Source: Thalassotalea agarivorans
GTDB lineage: Bacteria > Pseudomonadota > Gammaproteobacteria > Enterobacterales > Alteromonadaceae
Reading direction: 5' to 3'
DNA: 64,000 bases
NCBI RefSeq assembly: GCF_030295955.1
Contig: NZ_AP027363.1
Coordinates: forward strand, 558,001-622,000
The position numbers and the translations under genes are program-made. The notes under the pieces are model-generated. The model saw only the letters and a program-made list of their open reading frames with translations. It was not told the DNA's origin and did not search any database. Shown piece by piece: positions 48,513 through 56,300 of this stretch (its first letter is position 1; every line of letters begins with the position of its first letter).

Positions 48513-48599
48513 GCCGGAGTGGTGGAATTGGTAGACACGACGGATTCAAAATCCGTTGCCTTTGCGGGCGTGACGGTTCAAGTCCGTCCTCCGGTACCA
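48513..48599 (+). tRNA. tRNA-Leu (anticodon CAA)
   Basis: This 87-base class II tRNA decodes UUG. The acceptor GCCGGAG pairs with CTCCGGT (one G-U); ACGGA/TCCGT forms the anticodon stem around TTCAAAA, giving CAA. There is a long variable arm (TGCCTTTGCGGGCG), a GGTTCAAGT T-loop, and CCA is encoded. It is the last core gene before the accessory stretch, and tRNA-Leu genes are frequent integration sites. Confidence 0.97.
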
Positions 48600-48906
48600 T
48601 TAACCCTTATAATTTAAGGGTTTCAGGGGTCTTTTTTGTTGTACCCAACATAAAACCCAACAAAAAGAAAAAGTCTAATTTAACTCCCATTTTTTCCTTT
48701 ACAAATACCTAAATAGAGTTTCTTAAACTACTACATTAGTCATACATTCGTGTTTTCCAATTTTTTACTTAACCTTTTGTTATTGCTGACATTTATTAGA
48801 GCATCAAAAGTTTTTGGTACTCATACATTGCAGTTTACAATTGCCACTTAAAACCGAGGTGATTATAGTAGTCGAAACGGTGAAGAAAGGAATCTAGACG
48901 TAACTT
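48600..48906. other. AT-rich stretch after tRNA-Leu with integrase-arm-like repeats
   Basis: No gene is supported in these 307 bases. AACCCTT/AAGGGTT (48602-48622) can form a stem followed after a gap by T6, perhaps the tRNA terminator. Then ACCCAACA occurs twice within 20 bases (about 48643-48662), like arm sites of tyrosine recombinases at attL junctions. No integrase gene is in the window, so the remnant-island reading is inference. Confidence 0.4.
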
Positions 48907-49167
48907 ATGCAAAGAGACGCGAAATACTTTGGTAAATGTGATCATTGTTGTGGTTGGTTGGATTTTATATACGACATACCGCAAGAGAGAAATGACTTTT
49001 GCCGCTGCCCATACAGTATCAAAACCGTAACTGTTCGTAGAAATGTGCCAGAAGAGAACTTCTTAAGTCTTCCTGACTATATGAAGCCTGTAAAGCCTTA
49101 CCCGTGGCTTATTCGTTATTCAGTGAAGGTCGCAATACTTTGTTTGCTGATATGGTTGTTTGTGTAG
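48907..49167 (+). CDS. Hypothetical small protein, Cys-rich with C-terminal membrane helix
   Basis: I do not recognise this 86-residue product. It has four closely grouped cysteines (CDHCCGWLDF and, 18 residues on, CRCPYS), suggesting a zinc-ribbon-like knuckle, a basic middle (VTVRRNVPEEN) and one C-terminal hydrophobic helix (VKVAILCLLIWLFV). It could be a tail-anchored metal-binding protein. The next gene starts one base after its stop, so the two probably form a unit. Base composition is AT-rich like the rest of this stretch. Confidence 0.6.
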   Translation: MQRDAKYFGKCDHCCGWLDFIYDIPQERNDFCRCPYSIKTVTVRRNVPEENFLSLPDYMKPVKPYPWLIRYSVKVAILCLLIWLFV

Positions 49168-49168
49168 C

Positions 49169-49455
49169 ATGAAAGCAGTACACCCTTTAGCAGACTTATT
49201 GAACCAGTCACAAAAACTATATCAAGATATAGATAAAATCTTTGATGTAGGACCCTATGACCTAAACCGAAGAACAATTGCCAGCAAGTTGATAGCGCAG
49301 GTAGCAGTCGAACATTGGTCTAGCCTGATGCTCCTAATTGAAAAAGAAAACTATACAACGGCTATAGGTGTGTTTCGCTTGCAACTAGAATCAGTTGTTA
49401 GAGCTACCTGGCTGTTGTACGCCGCTTCAGACTCACACATTAGGAAATTGACTGA
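49169..49455 (+). pseudogene. Truncated unknown gene interrupted by the IS3-family element
   Basis: From the ATG at 49169 the frame reads MKAVHPLADLLNQSQKLYQD and on, with GVFRLQLESVVRATWLLYAA before it runs into the IS3 end at 49456 and stops at 49477. The helical pattern with an Arg-x-x-x-Glu motif resembles DUF5677/DUF6988-like proteins of about 200 or more residues; I am unsure of the family. The expected 3' half is not visible after the element, so a deletion probably accompanied the insertion. Confidence 0.55.
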
Positions 49456-49520
49456 TGGTAAGGCCCTAGTTCACTAAACAGTTCTTAGCTTTATAATATA
49501 TAAAACTAAGAGGTGTAATA

Positions 49521-49814
49521 ATGAGCCGTCAGCGCTATACAGAAGAATTTAAAATCCAAGCAGTCAAACAAGTAACAGAGCAAGGTCACTCGATGACTTC
49601 CGTTGCTGAGCGATTGGGAGTCAGCTACAAGTCCATTCATGATTGGGTAAAAAGATATTCCAAGCCCGCCAAGCAGCGTCAAGTAGATGATGCCCAATCT
49701 GATGAAATACGTCGCTTAAAAGCCGAATTAAAGCGGGTTACAATGGAACGTGACATCTTAAAGGAGGCCGCCGTGTACTTTGCAGGGGAGTCAAAGAAAA
49801 GTACACGTTCGTGA
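49521..49814 (+). CDS. IS3-family transposase OrfA
   Basis: The 97-residue product is the helix-turn-helix and leucine-zipper protein of the IS3 family: YTEEFKIQAVKQVTEQGHSM, GVSYKSIHDWVKRY and a coiled coil RRLKAELKRVTMERDILKEA. It binds the inverted repeats. Near its 3' end TCAAAGAAAAG (about 49790-49800) could support a -1 frameshift that fuses OrfA to OrfB, the usual way the active transposase is made. Confidence 0.93.
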   Translation: MSRQRYTEEFKIQAVKQVTEQGHSMTSVAERLGVSYKSIHDWVKRYSKPAKQRQVDDAQSDEIRRLKAELKRVTMERDILKEAAVYFAGESKKSTRS

Positions 49815-50671
49815 AATCTCGACTCAAGCAATATCCTGTCGAGTTAATGTGTCAGGTTCTTAACATCAACCGCAGTGGTTTTTATGCCTGGCAGAAAAAG
49901 CCATTGAGTAATCGTGCAATCGAAGACCAAAGGCTGTTGGGCAAGATTAAACAATTCTGGCTCGAAAGTGGCTGTACCTATGGTTATCGCAATATCACGA
50001 TTGACTTGAAAAATGATGGTGAGATATGCGGTAAAAATCGCATCCATCGGATAATGCGAACCAATAAAATTAAAGCTATCAGAGGTTACAAACGCCACCG
50101 AGGCTTTGGAAATAATAAACAACATCCCGCAGCGCCTAACACTTTAAATAGGGAGTTCAAGGTGAATAAGCCCGATCAAACGTGGGTGACAGATTTCACA
50201 TATATCCGCACTTACGAGGGGTGGCTATATCTCACGGTTGTGATTGACTTATTTTCTCGAAAAGTCGTTGGCTGGACGATGAAAAGCAGCCCCAAATCTG
50301 ACCTAGTAATCGATGCTTTACTGATGGCCGTATGGCGTCGAAGACCACAAAGTAAGGTGCTGGTTCACTCTGATCAGGGAGTCCAATATACCTCCTCTGA
50401 TTGGCGTAGCTTCTTAAAAGAGCACAACTTGGAAGCTAGCATGAGTCGGAAAGGTAATTGCCATGATAACGCCGTGGCGGAGAGCTTTTTCTCATTGCTC
50501 AAGAAGGACAGAGTTAAACGTAAGATCTATAAAACCCGTGACGAAGCAAGGGCTGAGATATTTGACTACATTGAATGTTTCTACAATTCAAAAAGAAATC
50601 ATGGTACAAATGGTGGTGTTTCTCCAAACGAATTTGAGAAACGTTATTTTAAGGAGCTAGAAACTGTCTAG
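49811..50671 (+). CDS. IS3-family transposase OrfB (rve integrase core)
   Basis: The 286-residue product is the DDE catalytic part: an HTH_21 segment (GCTYGYRNITIDLKNDG), then the rve core with Asp in TWVTDFTYIRT, Asp in VLVHSDQGVQYTS and Glu in NAVAESFFSLLKKD, and the end motif YNSKRNHGTNGGVSP. The GTG start overlaps the orfA stop (GTGA); a frameshift product OrfAB is the likely functional form. It looks intact. Confidence 0.94.
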   Translation: MKSRLKQYPVELMCQVLNINRSGFYAWQKKPLSNRAIEDQRLLGKIKQFWLESGCTYGYRNITIDLKNDGEICGKNRIHRIMRTNKIKAIRGYKRHRGFGNNKQHPAAPNTLNREFKVNKPDQTWVTDFTYIRTYEGWLYLTVVIDLFSRKVVGWTMKSSPKSDLVIDALLMAVWRRRPQSKVLVHSDQGVQYTSSDWRSFLKEHNLEASMSRKGNCHDNAVAESFFSLLKKDRVKRKIYKTRDEARAEIFDYIECFYNSKRNHGTNGGVSPNEFEKRYFKELETV

Positions 50672-50722
50672 AATTCTGGGGCCTTACCACTTCAAACGTA
50701 ACAATATAAGAAAAAATACGAT

Positions 50723-50754
50723 TTCGGCGAAGTAATAATTCGGCGAAGTAATAA
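50723..50754. repeat. 16-bp tandem duplication before the small membrane gene
   Basis: TTCGGCGAAGTAATAA occurs twice head to tail, ending one base before the ATG at 50756. It duplicates the GAAG that could be the ribosome site, at correct spacing only in the second copy. Confidence 0.8.
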
Positions 50755-50755
50755 A

Positions 50756-51028
50756 ATGTTGAGAAAAACAATCAAAGGCACTATAAACCAAAGCATTTTT
50801 TTGTTGATTTGTTTATTTTTGTTCAATGCCTACGTTTTCATCGAAATTTTTTATCTTAAAAGAGTTTCTATGGGCTCAGGGGTCACTTATTATTCTGAAA
50901 GCCCTATGGCATTCTATTTCGGTTCATTTTTAGAACTGAGTATGATTTTGATAATTGATTTCTTAAGTATTCAGACGATGCGAGTAGTGTTTAAGTACCA
51001 CTTTAGGCGAAGATCGAAGAAAAATTAA
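50756..51028 (+). CDS. Hypothetical small two-helix membrane protein
   Basis: I do not recognise this 90-residue product. It has two hydrophobic segments (INQSIFLLICLFLFNAYVFI, about 11-30, and FLELSMILIIDFLS, about 57-70), a short polar loop (SGVTYYSESPM) and a basic end (YHFRRRSKKN), so both ends are probably cytoplasmic. It lies between the IS3 and IS4 elements. Its own terminator is the one split by IS4 copy 2. No homologue or role is suggested by context. Confidence 0.5.
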   Translation: MLRKTIKGTINQSIFLLICLFLFNAYVFIEIFYLKRVSMGSGVTYYSESPMAFYFGSFLELSMILIIDFLSIQTMRVVFKYHFRRRSKKN

Positions 51029-51061
51029 TGCAAAGAAGCCTCGCAATAGCGGCAATGCTGT

Positions 51062-52399
51062 TCACTTTAGTGGAGCAGCATTGCGATTAATTGGATAACG
51101 GGTCTTTGATATCTTTACCGCCCTAGGTCTTGATGGCCTAGGGCGGTTTTCTTTGAAGAGCATGGTCAAGTCACCTCGAAGCTGAGCTAATCGTTTTGGT
51201 GTATTACCAGGTGATAGCGCTTTTGCCATCACTTTCAATTGACTGGCGATGAACTGGCAAGCATATTTGAAACTAATTTCGTTAGGAGCTCTTTGATGAG
51301 AAACGGCCGCTTGACTAGCTTCTCTTCGAACAAGGTTGTAACCCAGCACAAGTCCCCATAACTCTTGATATACAAGATCAACTGTTTTGCTTCTAAGGGT
51401 GATCGCATTGTGTTGCATTGATGATTTGATGTCTCGGTAACCTAGCTCAATTTCCCAACGCTCATGGTATAACTCGGCAACATCTTGAGCGTTGTATTTA
51501 TCACGAGGTAATGATGTGAATACCGTTTTTACTTTGCCAGCAACTTCATACGTTACAGCCCTAACTTTCCAAGTTTCCGGTAAGTCAGGATTCTTCTTTC
51601 TTGCCTGAGGGGAGACCTTCATCTCGACCAATTGGTCATTACTTTCTTGCTTGTCGAGCAGCGTGTACTTTAAACCTTTTCTTGCGGGAATAAGCCAATG
51701 ACTGTTGTCTCCCAGTTTGTTTATACCCAGAAGTAGCTCTGCGCTATAGAAACCTTTGTCTAGTAGGGTAACTGAGTTATCTGGCAACTTATCCATGAAC
51801 CCCTTTGCGAGAGGAATTTCACCTTTTCGATAAGGGCTTATATCGCCATCAACAATCACATGAGAGCGAACATTCATTAGCGTCACGAGCCTTAACATAG
51901 GAAATGGCGTTTGCCGATTTGTGCTCGTATTTCCAGAGCCGAAATGCTCACGTAATTCAGGCGTATCATTTGTGCGAAATAAAGCCCCATCAACAGCAAA
52001 AACCTGAAGGCCGTGCCAAGTGTCACCTGGGTAACGCTCTAATCCCCATTGGTTGCTGCATTGCCTAAATAGCCATGCCATCGATTCAGAGCCAAGACGT
52101 TTTCTCGCTTCGGTTAATGCACTTTTAGCTAAAAGTTTTTCATCAGCTAAGCCTTCAGCACATATGTTCATACGCCTTGCTACTTCAGCAATCGGTTCGT
52201 TTCTAAAAAATGCCATACCAACTACCAACCAAAGCACCATATCACTGGGCAAACGCCGTCTTCGGATTGTAGCTTTGGCTGACAACCCTGTCGCTTGATA
52301 AACCCAATCGTCAGGAATGTGCTCACAAAAGGTGGTTAACTTGGCAATATCTACTGGGGATTCTTCGATAAAATCGTGAAACTGGGTGAAGGCAGGCAT
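51062..52399 (-). CDS. IS4-family DDE transposase (copy 2)
   Basis: This product is identical over its full length to the one at 36349-37686 (445 residues from the same ATG), including the DDE residues and the YREK signature. Identity implies recent transposition or gene conversion. The 11-bp inverted repeat near its 3' end lies at 51117-51127 and 51137-51147. It is followed on the plus strand by TTTTCTTT, so it could terminate antisense transcripts that enter the element. Confidence 0.94.
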   Translation of the reverse strand: MPAFTQFHDFIEESPVDIAKLTTFCEHIPDDWVYQATGLSAKATIRRRRLPSDMVLWLVVGMAFFRNEPIAEVARRMNICAEGLADEKLLAKSALTEARKRLGSESMAWLFRQCSNQWGLERYPGDTWHGLQVFAVDGALFRTNDTPELREHFGSGNTSTNRQTPFPMLRLVTLMNVRSHVIVDGDISPYRKGEIPLAKGFMDKLPDNSVTLLDKGFYSAELLLGINKLGDNSHWLIPARKGLKYTLLDKQESNDQLVEMKVSPQARKKNPDLPETWKVRAVTYEVAGKVKTVFTSLPRDKYNAQDVAELYHERWEIELGYRDIKSSMQHNAITLRSKTVDLVYQELWGLVLGYNLVRREASQAAVSHQRAPNEISFKYACQFIASQLKVMAKALSPGNTPKRLAQLRGDLTMLFKENRPRPSRPRAVKISKTRYPINRNAAPLK

Positions 52400-52436
52400 A
52401 AAAAAATCCGTAATCAGAAAACTGACTACGGATTTT
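52400..52436 (-). terminator. Hairpin plus T run upstream of the IS4 transposase ATG (copy 2)
   Basis: This is the same 14-bp stem and T run as at 36312-36348, on the minus strand, abutting the ATG at 52399. Confidence 0.75.
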
Positions 52437-52519
52437 GCACGATCATTTGGATCGGTCAACTGATCACATTCTTAATAGATCAGCATTGCGCAATAGCGGG
52501 GCTTTTTAATGTGTGCAAT

Positions 52520-52607
52520 GGTCCAAGGTTATTGGAAGGGTGGTCCTGTTAAATTGGAACTGCGGTCCTGTTGATTTGGATTGCTGGCCGTTTTGGGTGG
52601 AATATAC
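52520..52607. repeat. Array of four 22-bp direct repeats
   Basis: Units start at 52520, 52542, 52564 and 52586, exactly 22 bases apart. The middle two share GGTCCTGTT-AT-TTGGA-type cores; the outer two are diverged (GGTCCAAGGTTATTGGA and GGCCGTTTTGGGTGGA). Period and degeneracy resemble transposase-binding arrays at ends of IS21-like or Tn7-like elements, but no such transposase is nearby. It could also be a regulator-binding array. Confidence 0.75.
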
Positions 52608-52618
52608 AGTTAGAATCA

Positions 52619-52648
52619 AATAAGCCCCAGCGGGCGCTGAGGCTTATT
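52619..52648 (-). terminator. Hairpin downstream of the pilin gene
   Basis: AATAAGCC-C-CAGC, loop GGGC, GCTG-A-GGCTTATT: a 12-bp stem with one mismatch, 12 bases past the pilin stop on the minus strand. The T run after it (TTATTTGATT) is broken, so efficiency is uncertain. Confidence 0.5.
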
Positions 52649-52660
52649 GAAAAAGAGTGC

Positions 52661-53161
52661 TTAGCAAGACGAGGTTTCGATCATGACCTGATCGTCGGCC
52701 CCTTGTGCGTATCTTACATAGCAATTTAATGATTCAGGTTTATCGTTGTAATAAAGATAAAAACCTAAATCGGTAACACCTGGTGCTAAGTCAAATGTCT
52801 CTGGCATATCAAATAGTGCATTGACTTGTTCTTCCAGCCGAAAAACATCAAATGCCGGCTCAATGTCATTGATAATGCCAATGTCTACACCATTAATCTC
52901 AACGTAACCCTCTGTGCGAATTGGTCCTAAATCACCATCAGGCACAGGTTTTACATTGTTTCTATTTAGCGCTTTTGCGGCAAACAAATCGAGACCACTC
53001 TCGATTGCACCTTTCGCGCCGTTTAACACAGCAATCTTTGCGTCTTTGTTTATATCAACAAACTTCGGGGCAGCGACTACTGATAAAATACCAAGAAGTA
53101 CAATAACTATCACAAGCTCAATTAGCGTAAAGCCTTGCACTTTTGTGTTGACTGCTTTCAT
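52661..53161 (-). CDS. MSHA-type type IV pilin-like protein
   Basis: The 166-residue product has a short leader (MKAVNTKVQG), a prepilin cleavage site followed by FTLIELVIVIVLLGILSVVA with Glu5, then the MSHA-type APKFVDINKDA. A C-terminal Cys pair (LNCYVRY and ETSSC) could form the D-loop disulfide. It is close to MshA/MshB subunits. The pilus assembly genes are not nearby, so this is an orphan pilin; a minor pilin or secretion pseudopilin is possible. It has its own promoter space after the agarase terminator. Confidence 0.85.
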   Translation of the reverse strand: MKAVNTKVQGFTLIELVIVIVLLGILSVVAAPKFVDINKDAKIAVLNGAKGAIESGLDLFAAKALNRNNVKPVPDGDLGPIRTEGYVEINGVDIGIINDIEPAFDVFRLEEQVNALFDMPETFDLAPGVTDLGFYLYYNDKPESLNCYVRYAQGADDQVMIETSSC

Positions 53162-53320
53162 GTTGTTTATCTCTGATAAAACTGGCTACTATTTAGCCGG
53201 CGCGCATTTTGCGCTTAATCAAAACTAAAGCAATCTATTTTTTGTAAAAGGTATAGAAGAAGGTGTAATGTTTTGTACGTGATCCCGTTAATACTATTGG
53301 ACGGCACAGCTAATAAGCAA

Positions 53321-53357
53321 AAAAAAGCCAGTCACTTCACAGTGACTGGCTTTTTAA
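53321..53357 (-). terminator. Rho-independent terminator of the agarase gene
   Basis: AAAAAGCCAGTCACT, loop TCAC, AGTGACTGGCTTTTT: perfect 11-bp core with A and T runs, 20 bases after the stop on the minus strand. Confidence 0.93.
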
Positions 53358-53376
53358 AATGGACTGTATTTTCAGA

Positions 53377-56300
53377 CTAGTGCGCTAGTTCTAAAATACC
53401 CCAAACTTCTAAGTTATTGACTGGCAATACAACGTCGCCATCGGCGTTAGTTGAAAGCGTCAATGGAGTACTTGTACCGTCAGGTAAGTGCAAGGTTGCA
53501 CCTGTAACTACCTCTGGGAAGTAGCTTTGTGGAATCGCAACCTCTACATTGTTTAATGTAGGTGTAACGCCACCAGCAAACGGACGGTTAACCAAGTGCA
53601 CAACATAAGGTGCAGCAGCATCTGTTTCATGGATACGTGAAACTGCTGAAACAGTCTCATTTGATTCCGTGCCGTTAATGCTAACGGTTATTTCGATCCC
53701 TGATACAGTGCCACGTTGGCCAATATGTCTTACTTTATCGCCTTGTTGGTCTAGCAACGCTTGTTGCTCGGCGGTTAAGTACTGCTGGTCACCATCGAAG
53801 AAGATATGGTCAAACTTGTCAAAATCTTCAGGACGCGGAACAACAGGGTAACCTTCATCACCAAACACGAGTAAGTCGAAGTTAATATTACCTTCTGTTA
53901 GTAGCTTAGTACTTGATTGGATTTGGTTACCACCATCAATAAACCCTGCTTTCATTGAAGAGTACATTGCATGTACTAGACCTACTTTAGAATACGAGGT
54001 GTAATCATCTAGCAAATCAGCTTGTGCTCTTACAAACAAGTAGATATCGCGGTAATTGTCTGCACCTGGCGACCAAGTCCATACTTCACCACCTACCCAA
54101 ACGTTAGCAGGAATAGAGAATAGGCCACCATATGCATACGCTTGTGCTACCCAGCCTCGGCCGAAACGCGGTGCATCTTGTAAGCGAAGTTCGTCGAATT
54201 CCCATGGATAAGGGAAGTAAACTAGTGTTTTATCGACTGCTTGAGCACCTTTTAAGTGAACCAAGATGTTAGTCGGCAATTCTGAAATCGTTGTTCTTGC
54301 ACCTAGGTTTAATTCACCTGATAAGAACGTAAGATTTTCATTGAACACGTAACCTCGAGATTCAAACAAATGGGTACTTGCACCAATTTCAATATCTGGC
54401 TGTTGCTGGCGAATGTAATCTAACACCTCAGCAAATTTCTGATTCCATACATCACGGTTAAAGTAGATGTAATCTTCTTGCAGTGGAATATTACCAGACA
54501 GTGTATCACCCGCATTTGACCAAGAGGTGTGAGTTACACCTTGTGCTCTTAAGAAGTCACCATAGTCAAAGCTATTGATATCGTTGATACCTAATGCCGC
54601 TAGTTCTCCAGTGCTGTATTTTTTGCTCAACCATACACGGAAGTTTTCCATTGCATAAGGCGAGAAGTCACCACCAAAATCACGCATATCAGTTGAACGC
54701 GTCGAGTTTGTTTGGGTGTCAAACATTAGCTTATCTGGATTTGCTTTTAGGATCTGGTCTACTTGAGATTTCATAAATGGAACAAACGCTGGGCTGTGAT
54801 TACTCAGCCAGTTGTTGTTATAACCATCATGACTTAAATAGCCCATAAACGTCATTCTGACATTTCTATCGTCCAGCGTACGAACATAATGAGGTTGCGG
54901 GTTTGTGGTATATTCAGTGAACCAACCATAGCCCCAGTCAAACTCACCACGTGCCGTATACTCATAACCTTCAGCTTGGAAAGCATATACAGCATCTACA
55001 GCCCAATCCATGATGACAGTATCGTCATAAAAATCATGCTCAGGCGGGTGTCCCCAGAATGCACCGGTTGCACCAAAGTTATCATAACCTTCAAGTTCTC
55101 TGTTTTGAGGGTAGGTATACCAAACATCCGACTTAAGTACTTTCTTGTTTGCAGGTATTTCTACCGGCTTCTTAAGGTAAGTAACGTCTGTTTGTGGACC
55201 TTGGATTTCAGCAACAAAGTGATCGTCTGGATTGTAAATTGGCGAAGGAATTGCGGTTACATCACCTAGGCGAGTAAAACGCACTCTATCACCACTCCAC
55301 TGCCAATCAGAGCCGCCAATAGCTTCAACTCGAACAACCTTTTCACCTGCTTGTTCAACAACAAAAGTGCCGCCGTAAAGTAGGTTTTCAGATGATACGT
55401 CCCAACTGCCGGTGCCGCCAAAGTAGCCCCAGGCAACTGGCCAGCCATCAACATCAACACGTGCGCCATAGCTGCCATCATTTGCTGCAGAAATGGTGAT
55501 GTAAGCGCTATATGTGCCAGGCTCTTCGAATGTCACCATATAGTCACCATAGTCACCATTGGTCACCCAGTTGACTCCTGTAGCTGTTGGGCTAAAGCCT
55601 TCAACGCTATCACCACCAACGCGACCGTTAGTGCTTGTGAAAACGAAGCTTTCTAGCTCTACGATAATGTCCCCTTCTTGTTCTAAGTCTGGGTTACCAG
55701 TTTCTTCACCTACTGAGGTAAAAATGCTTTCACTCAAAGTAGAAGGATGAACAAAGTTAGTACCACCGTCGACATCGATACCAAAACCAATACCGTCAAC
55801 TGCGCCGCTGCCGCCATCAGCATTACCGATACGCAATTCAATTTCATGGGTACCTGGTGTTAGGTTTAAGTCAGTTGTTTGTGATGAAGCTTCCCAACTA
55901 TCATTTGAAAGTACTAGCACACCATCAATGTATAAGCGGACGCTGTCGTCAATGTGTTCATAAAATGAAATATGACCGTCAGCATCGTAGATAAAGCCGG
56001 TATAAACTTCGGTGGTATTGCCTTTAATGCTGTCTTCTGTTTGTAACAGATCGGTAGTGCGTTCCCAGTTAGGGTTAGTATCAGAAACATTCATCGCGCC
56101 AGCTAGTTCGCCGTACAACAAACCTGGTTGAGGTGTACCAGGGTCCGTTCCGCCACCTTCTTGTGAAGAAGAACAACCTGTCGCATTTGCTGTTTCGCCA
56201 CTTGGCGTATTAGCACATTGGTCGATATCGTCAGTTACACCGTCATTGTCTGAATCTAGTTGTGATAATGCACAACCTTGACTGTCAACGGTTAAGCCAG

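Larger units (their letters stand above)
49456..50689 (+). mobile_element. IS3-family insertion sequence (1234 bp)
   Basis: Ends are TGGTAAGGCCC and GGGGCCTTACCA; reading both inward, further matches follow (AACAGTTCTTAGCT versus GACAGTTTCTAGCT), giving imperfect inverted repeats of about 35 bp. It encodes OrfA and OrfB with the usual overlap. The immediate flanks (CTGA on the left, CTTC on the right) show no target duplication, which fits a deletion next to the element after insertion. Confidence 0.9.
51052..52489 (-). mobile_element. IS4-family insertion sequence, copy 2 (1438 bp)
   Basis: Same ends (GCAATGCTG / CAGCATTGC) and length as copy 1, opposite orientation, with an identical transposase. 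It is flanked by its own perfect 9-bp duplication GCAATAGCG (51043-51051 and 52490-52498). The element interrupts the loop of a terminator hairpin, as copy 1 does. Because each copy keeps a matching pair of flanking duplications, the 13-kb segment between them has not been inverted by recombination between the copies. Confidence 0.93.
51036..52507. terminator. Terminator of the small membrane gene, split by IS4 copy 2
   Basis: Without the element and one target copy the flanks join as AAGCCTCGC-AATA-GCGGGGCTTTTT, a 9-bp stem with one T-G pair, tetraloop and T run, 8 bases after the stop at 51028. Left arm is 51036-51044 and right arm 52496-52504. Confidence 0.78.

Noticed and set aside
52520-52607. 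22-bp repeats considered as a CRISPR array
   Set aside because: Units follow each other with no unique spacers and are degenerate; no cas gene is present.
48513-52607. Intact prophage or integrative element at tRNA-Leu
   Set aside because: No integrase, structural, replication or transfer gene is present and no second copy of the tRNA 3' end was found.
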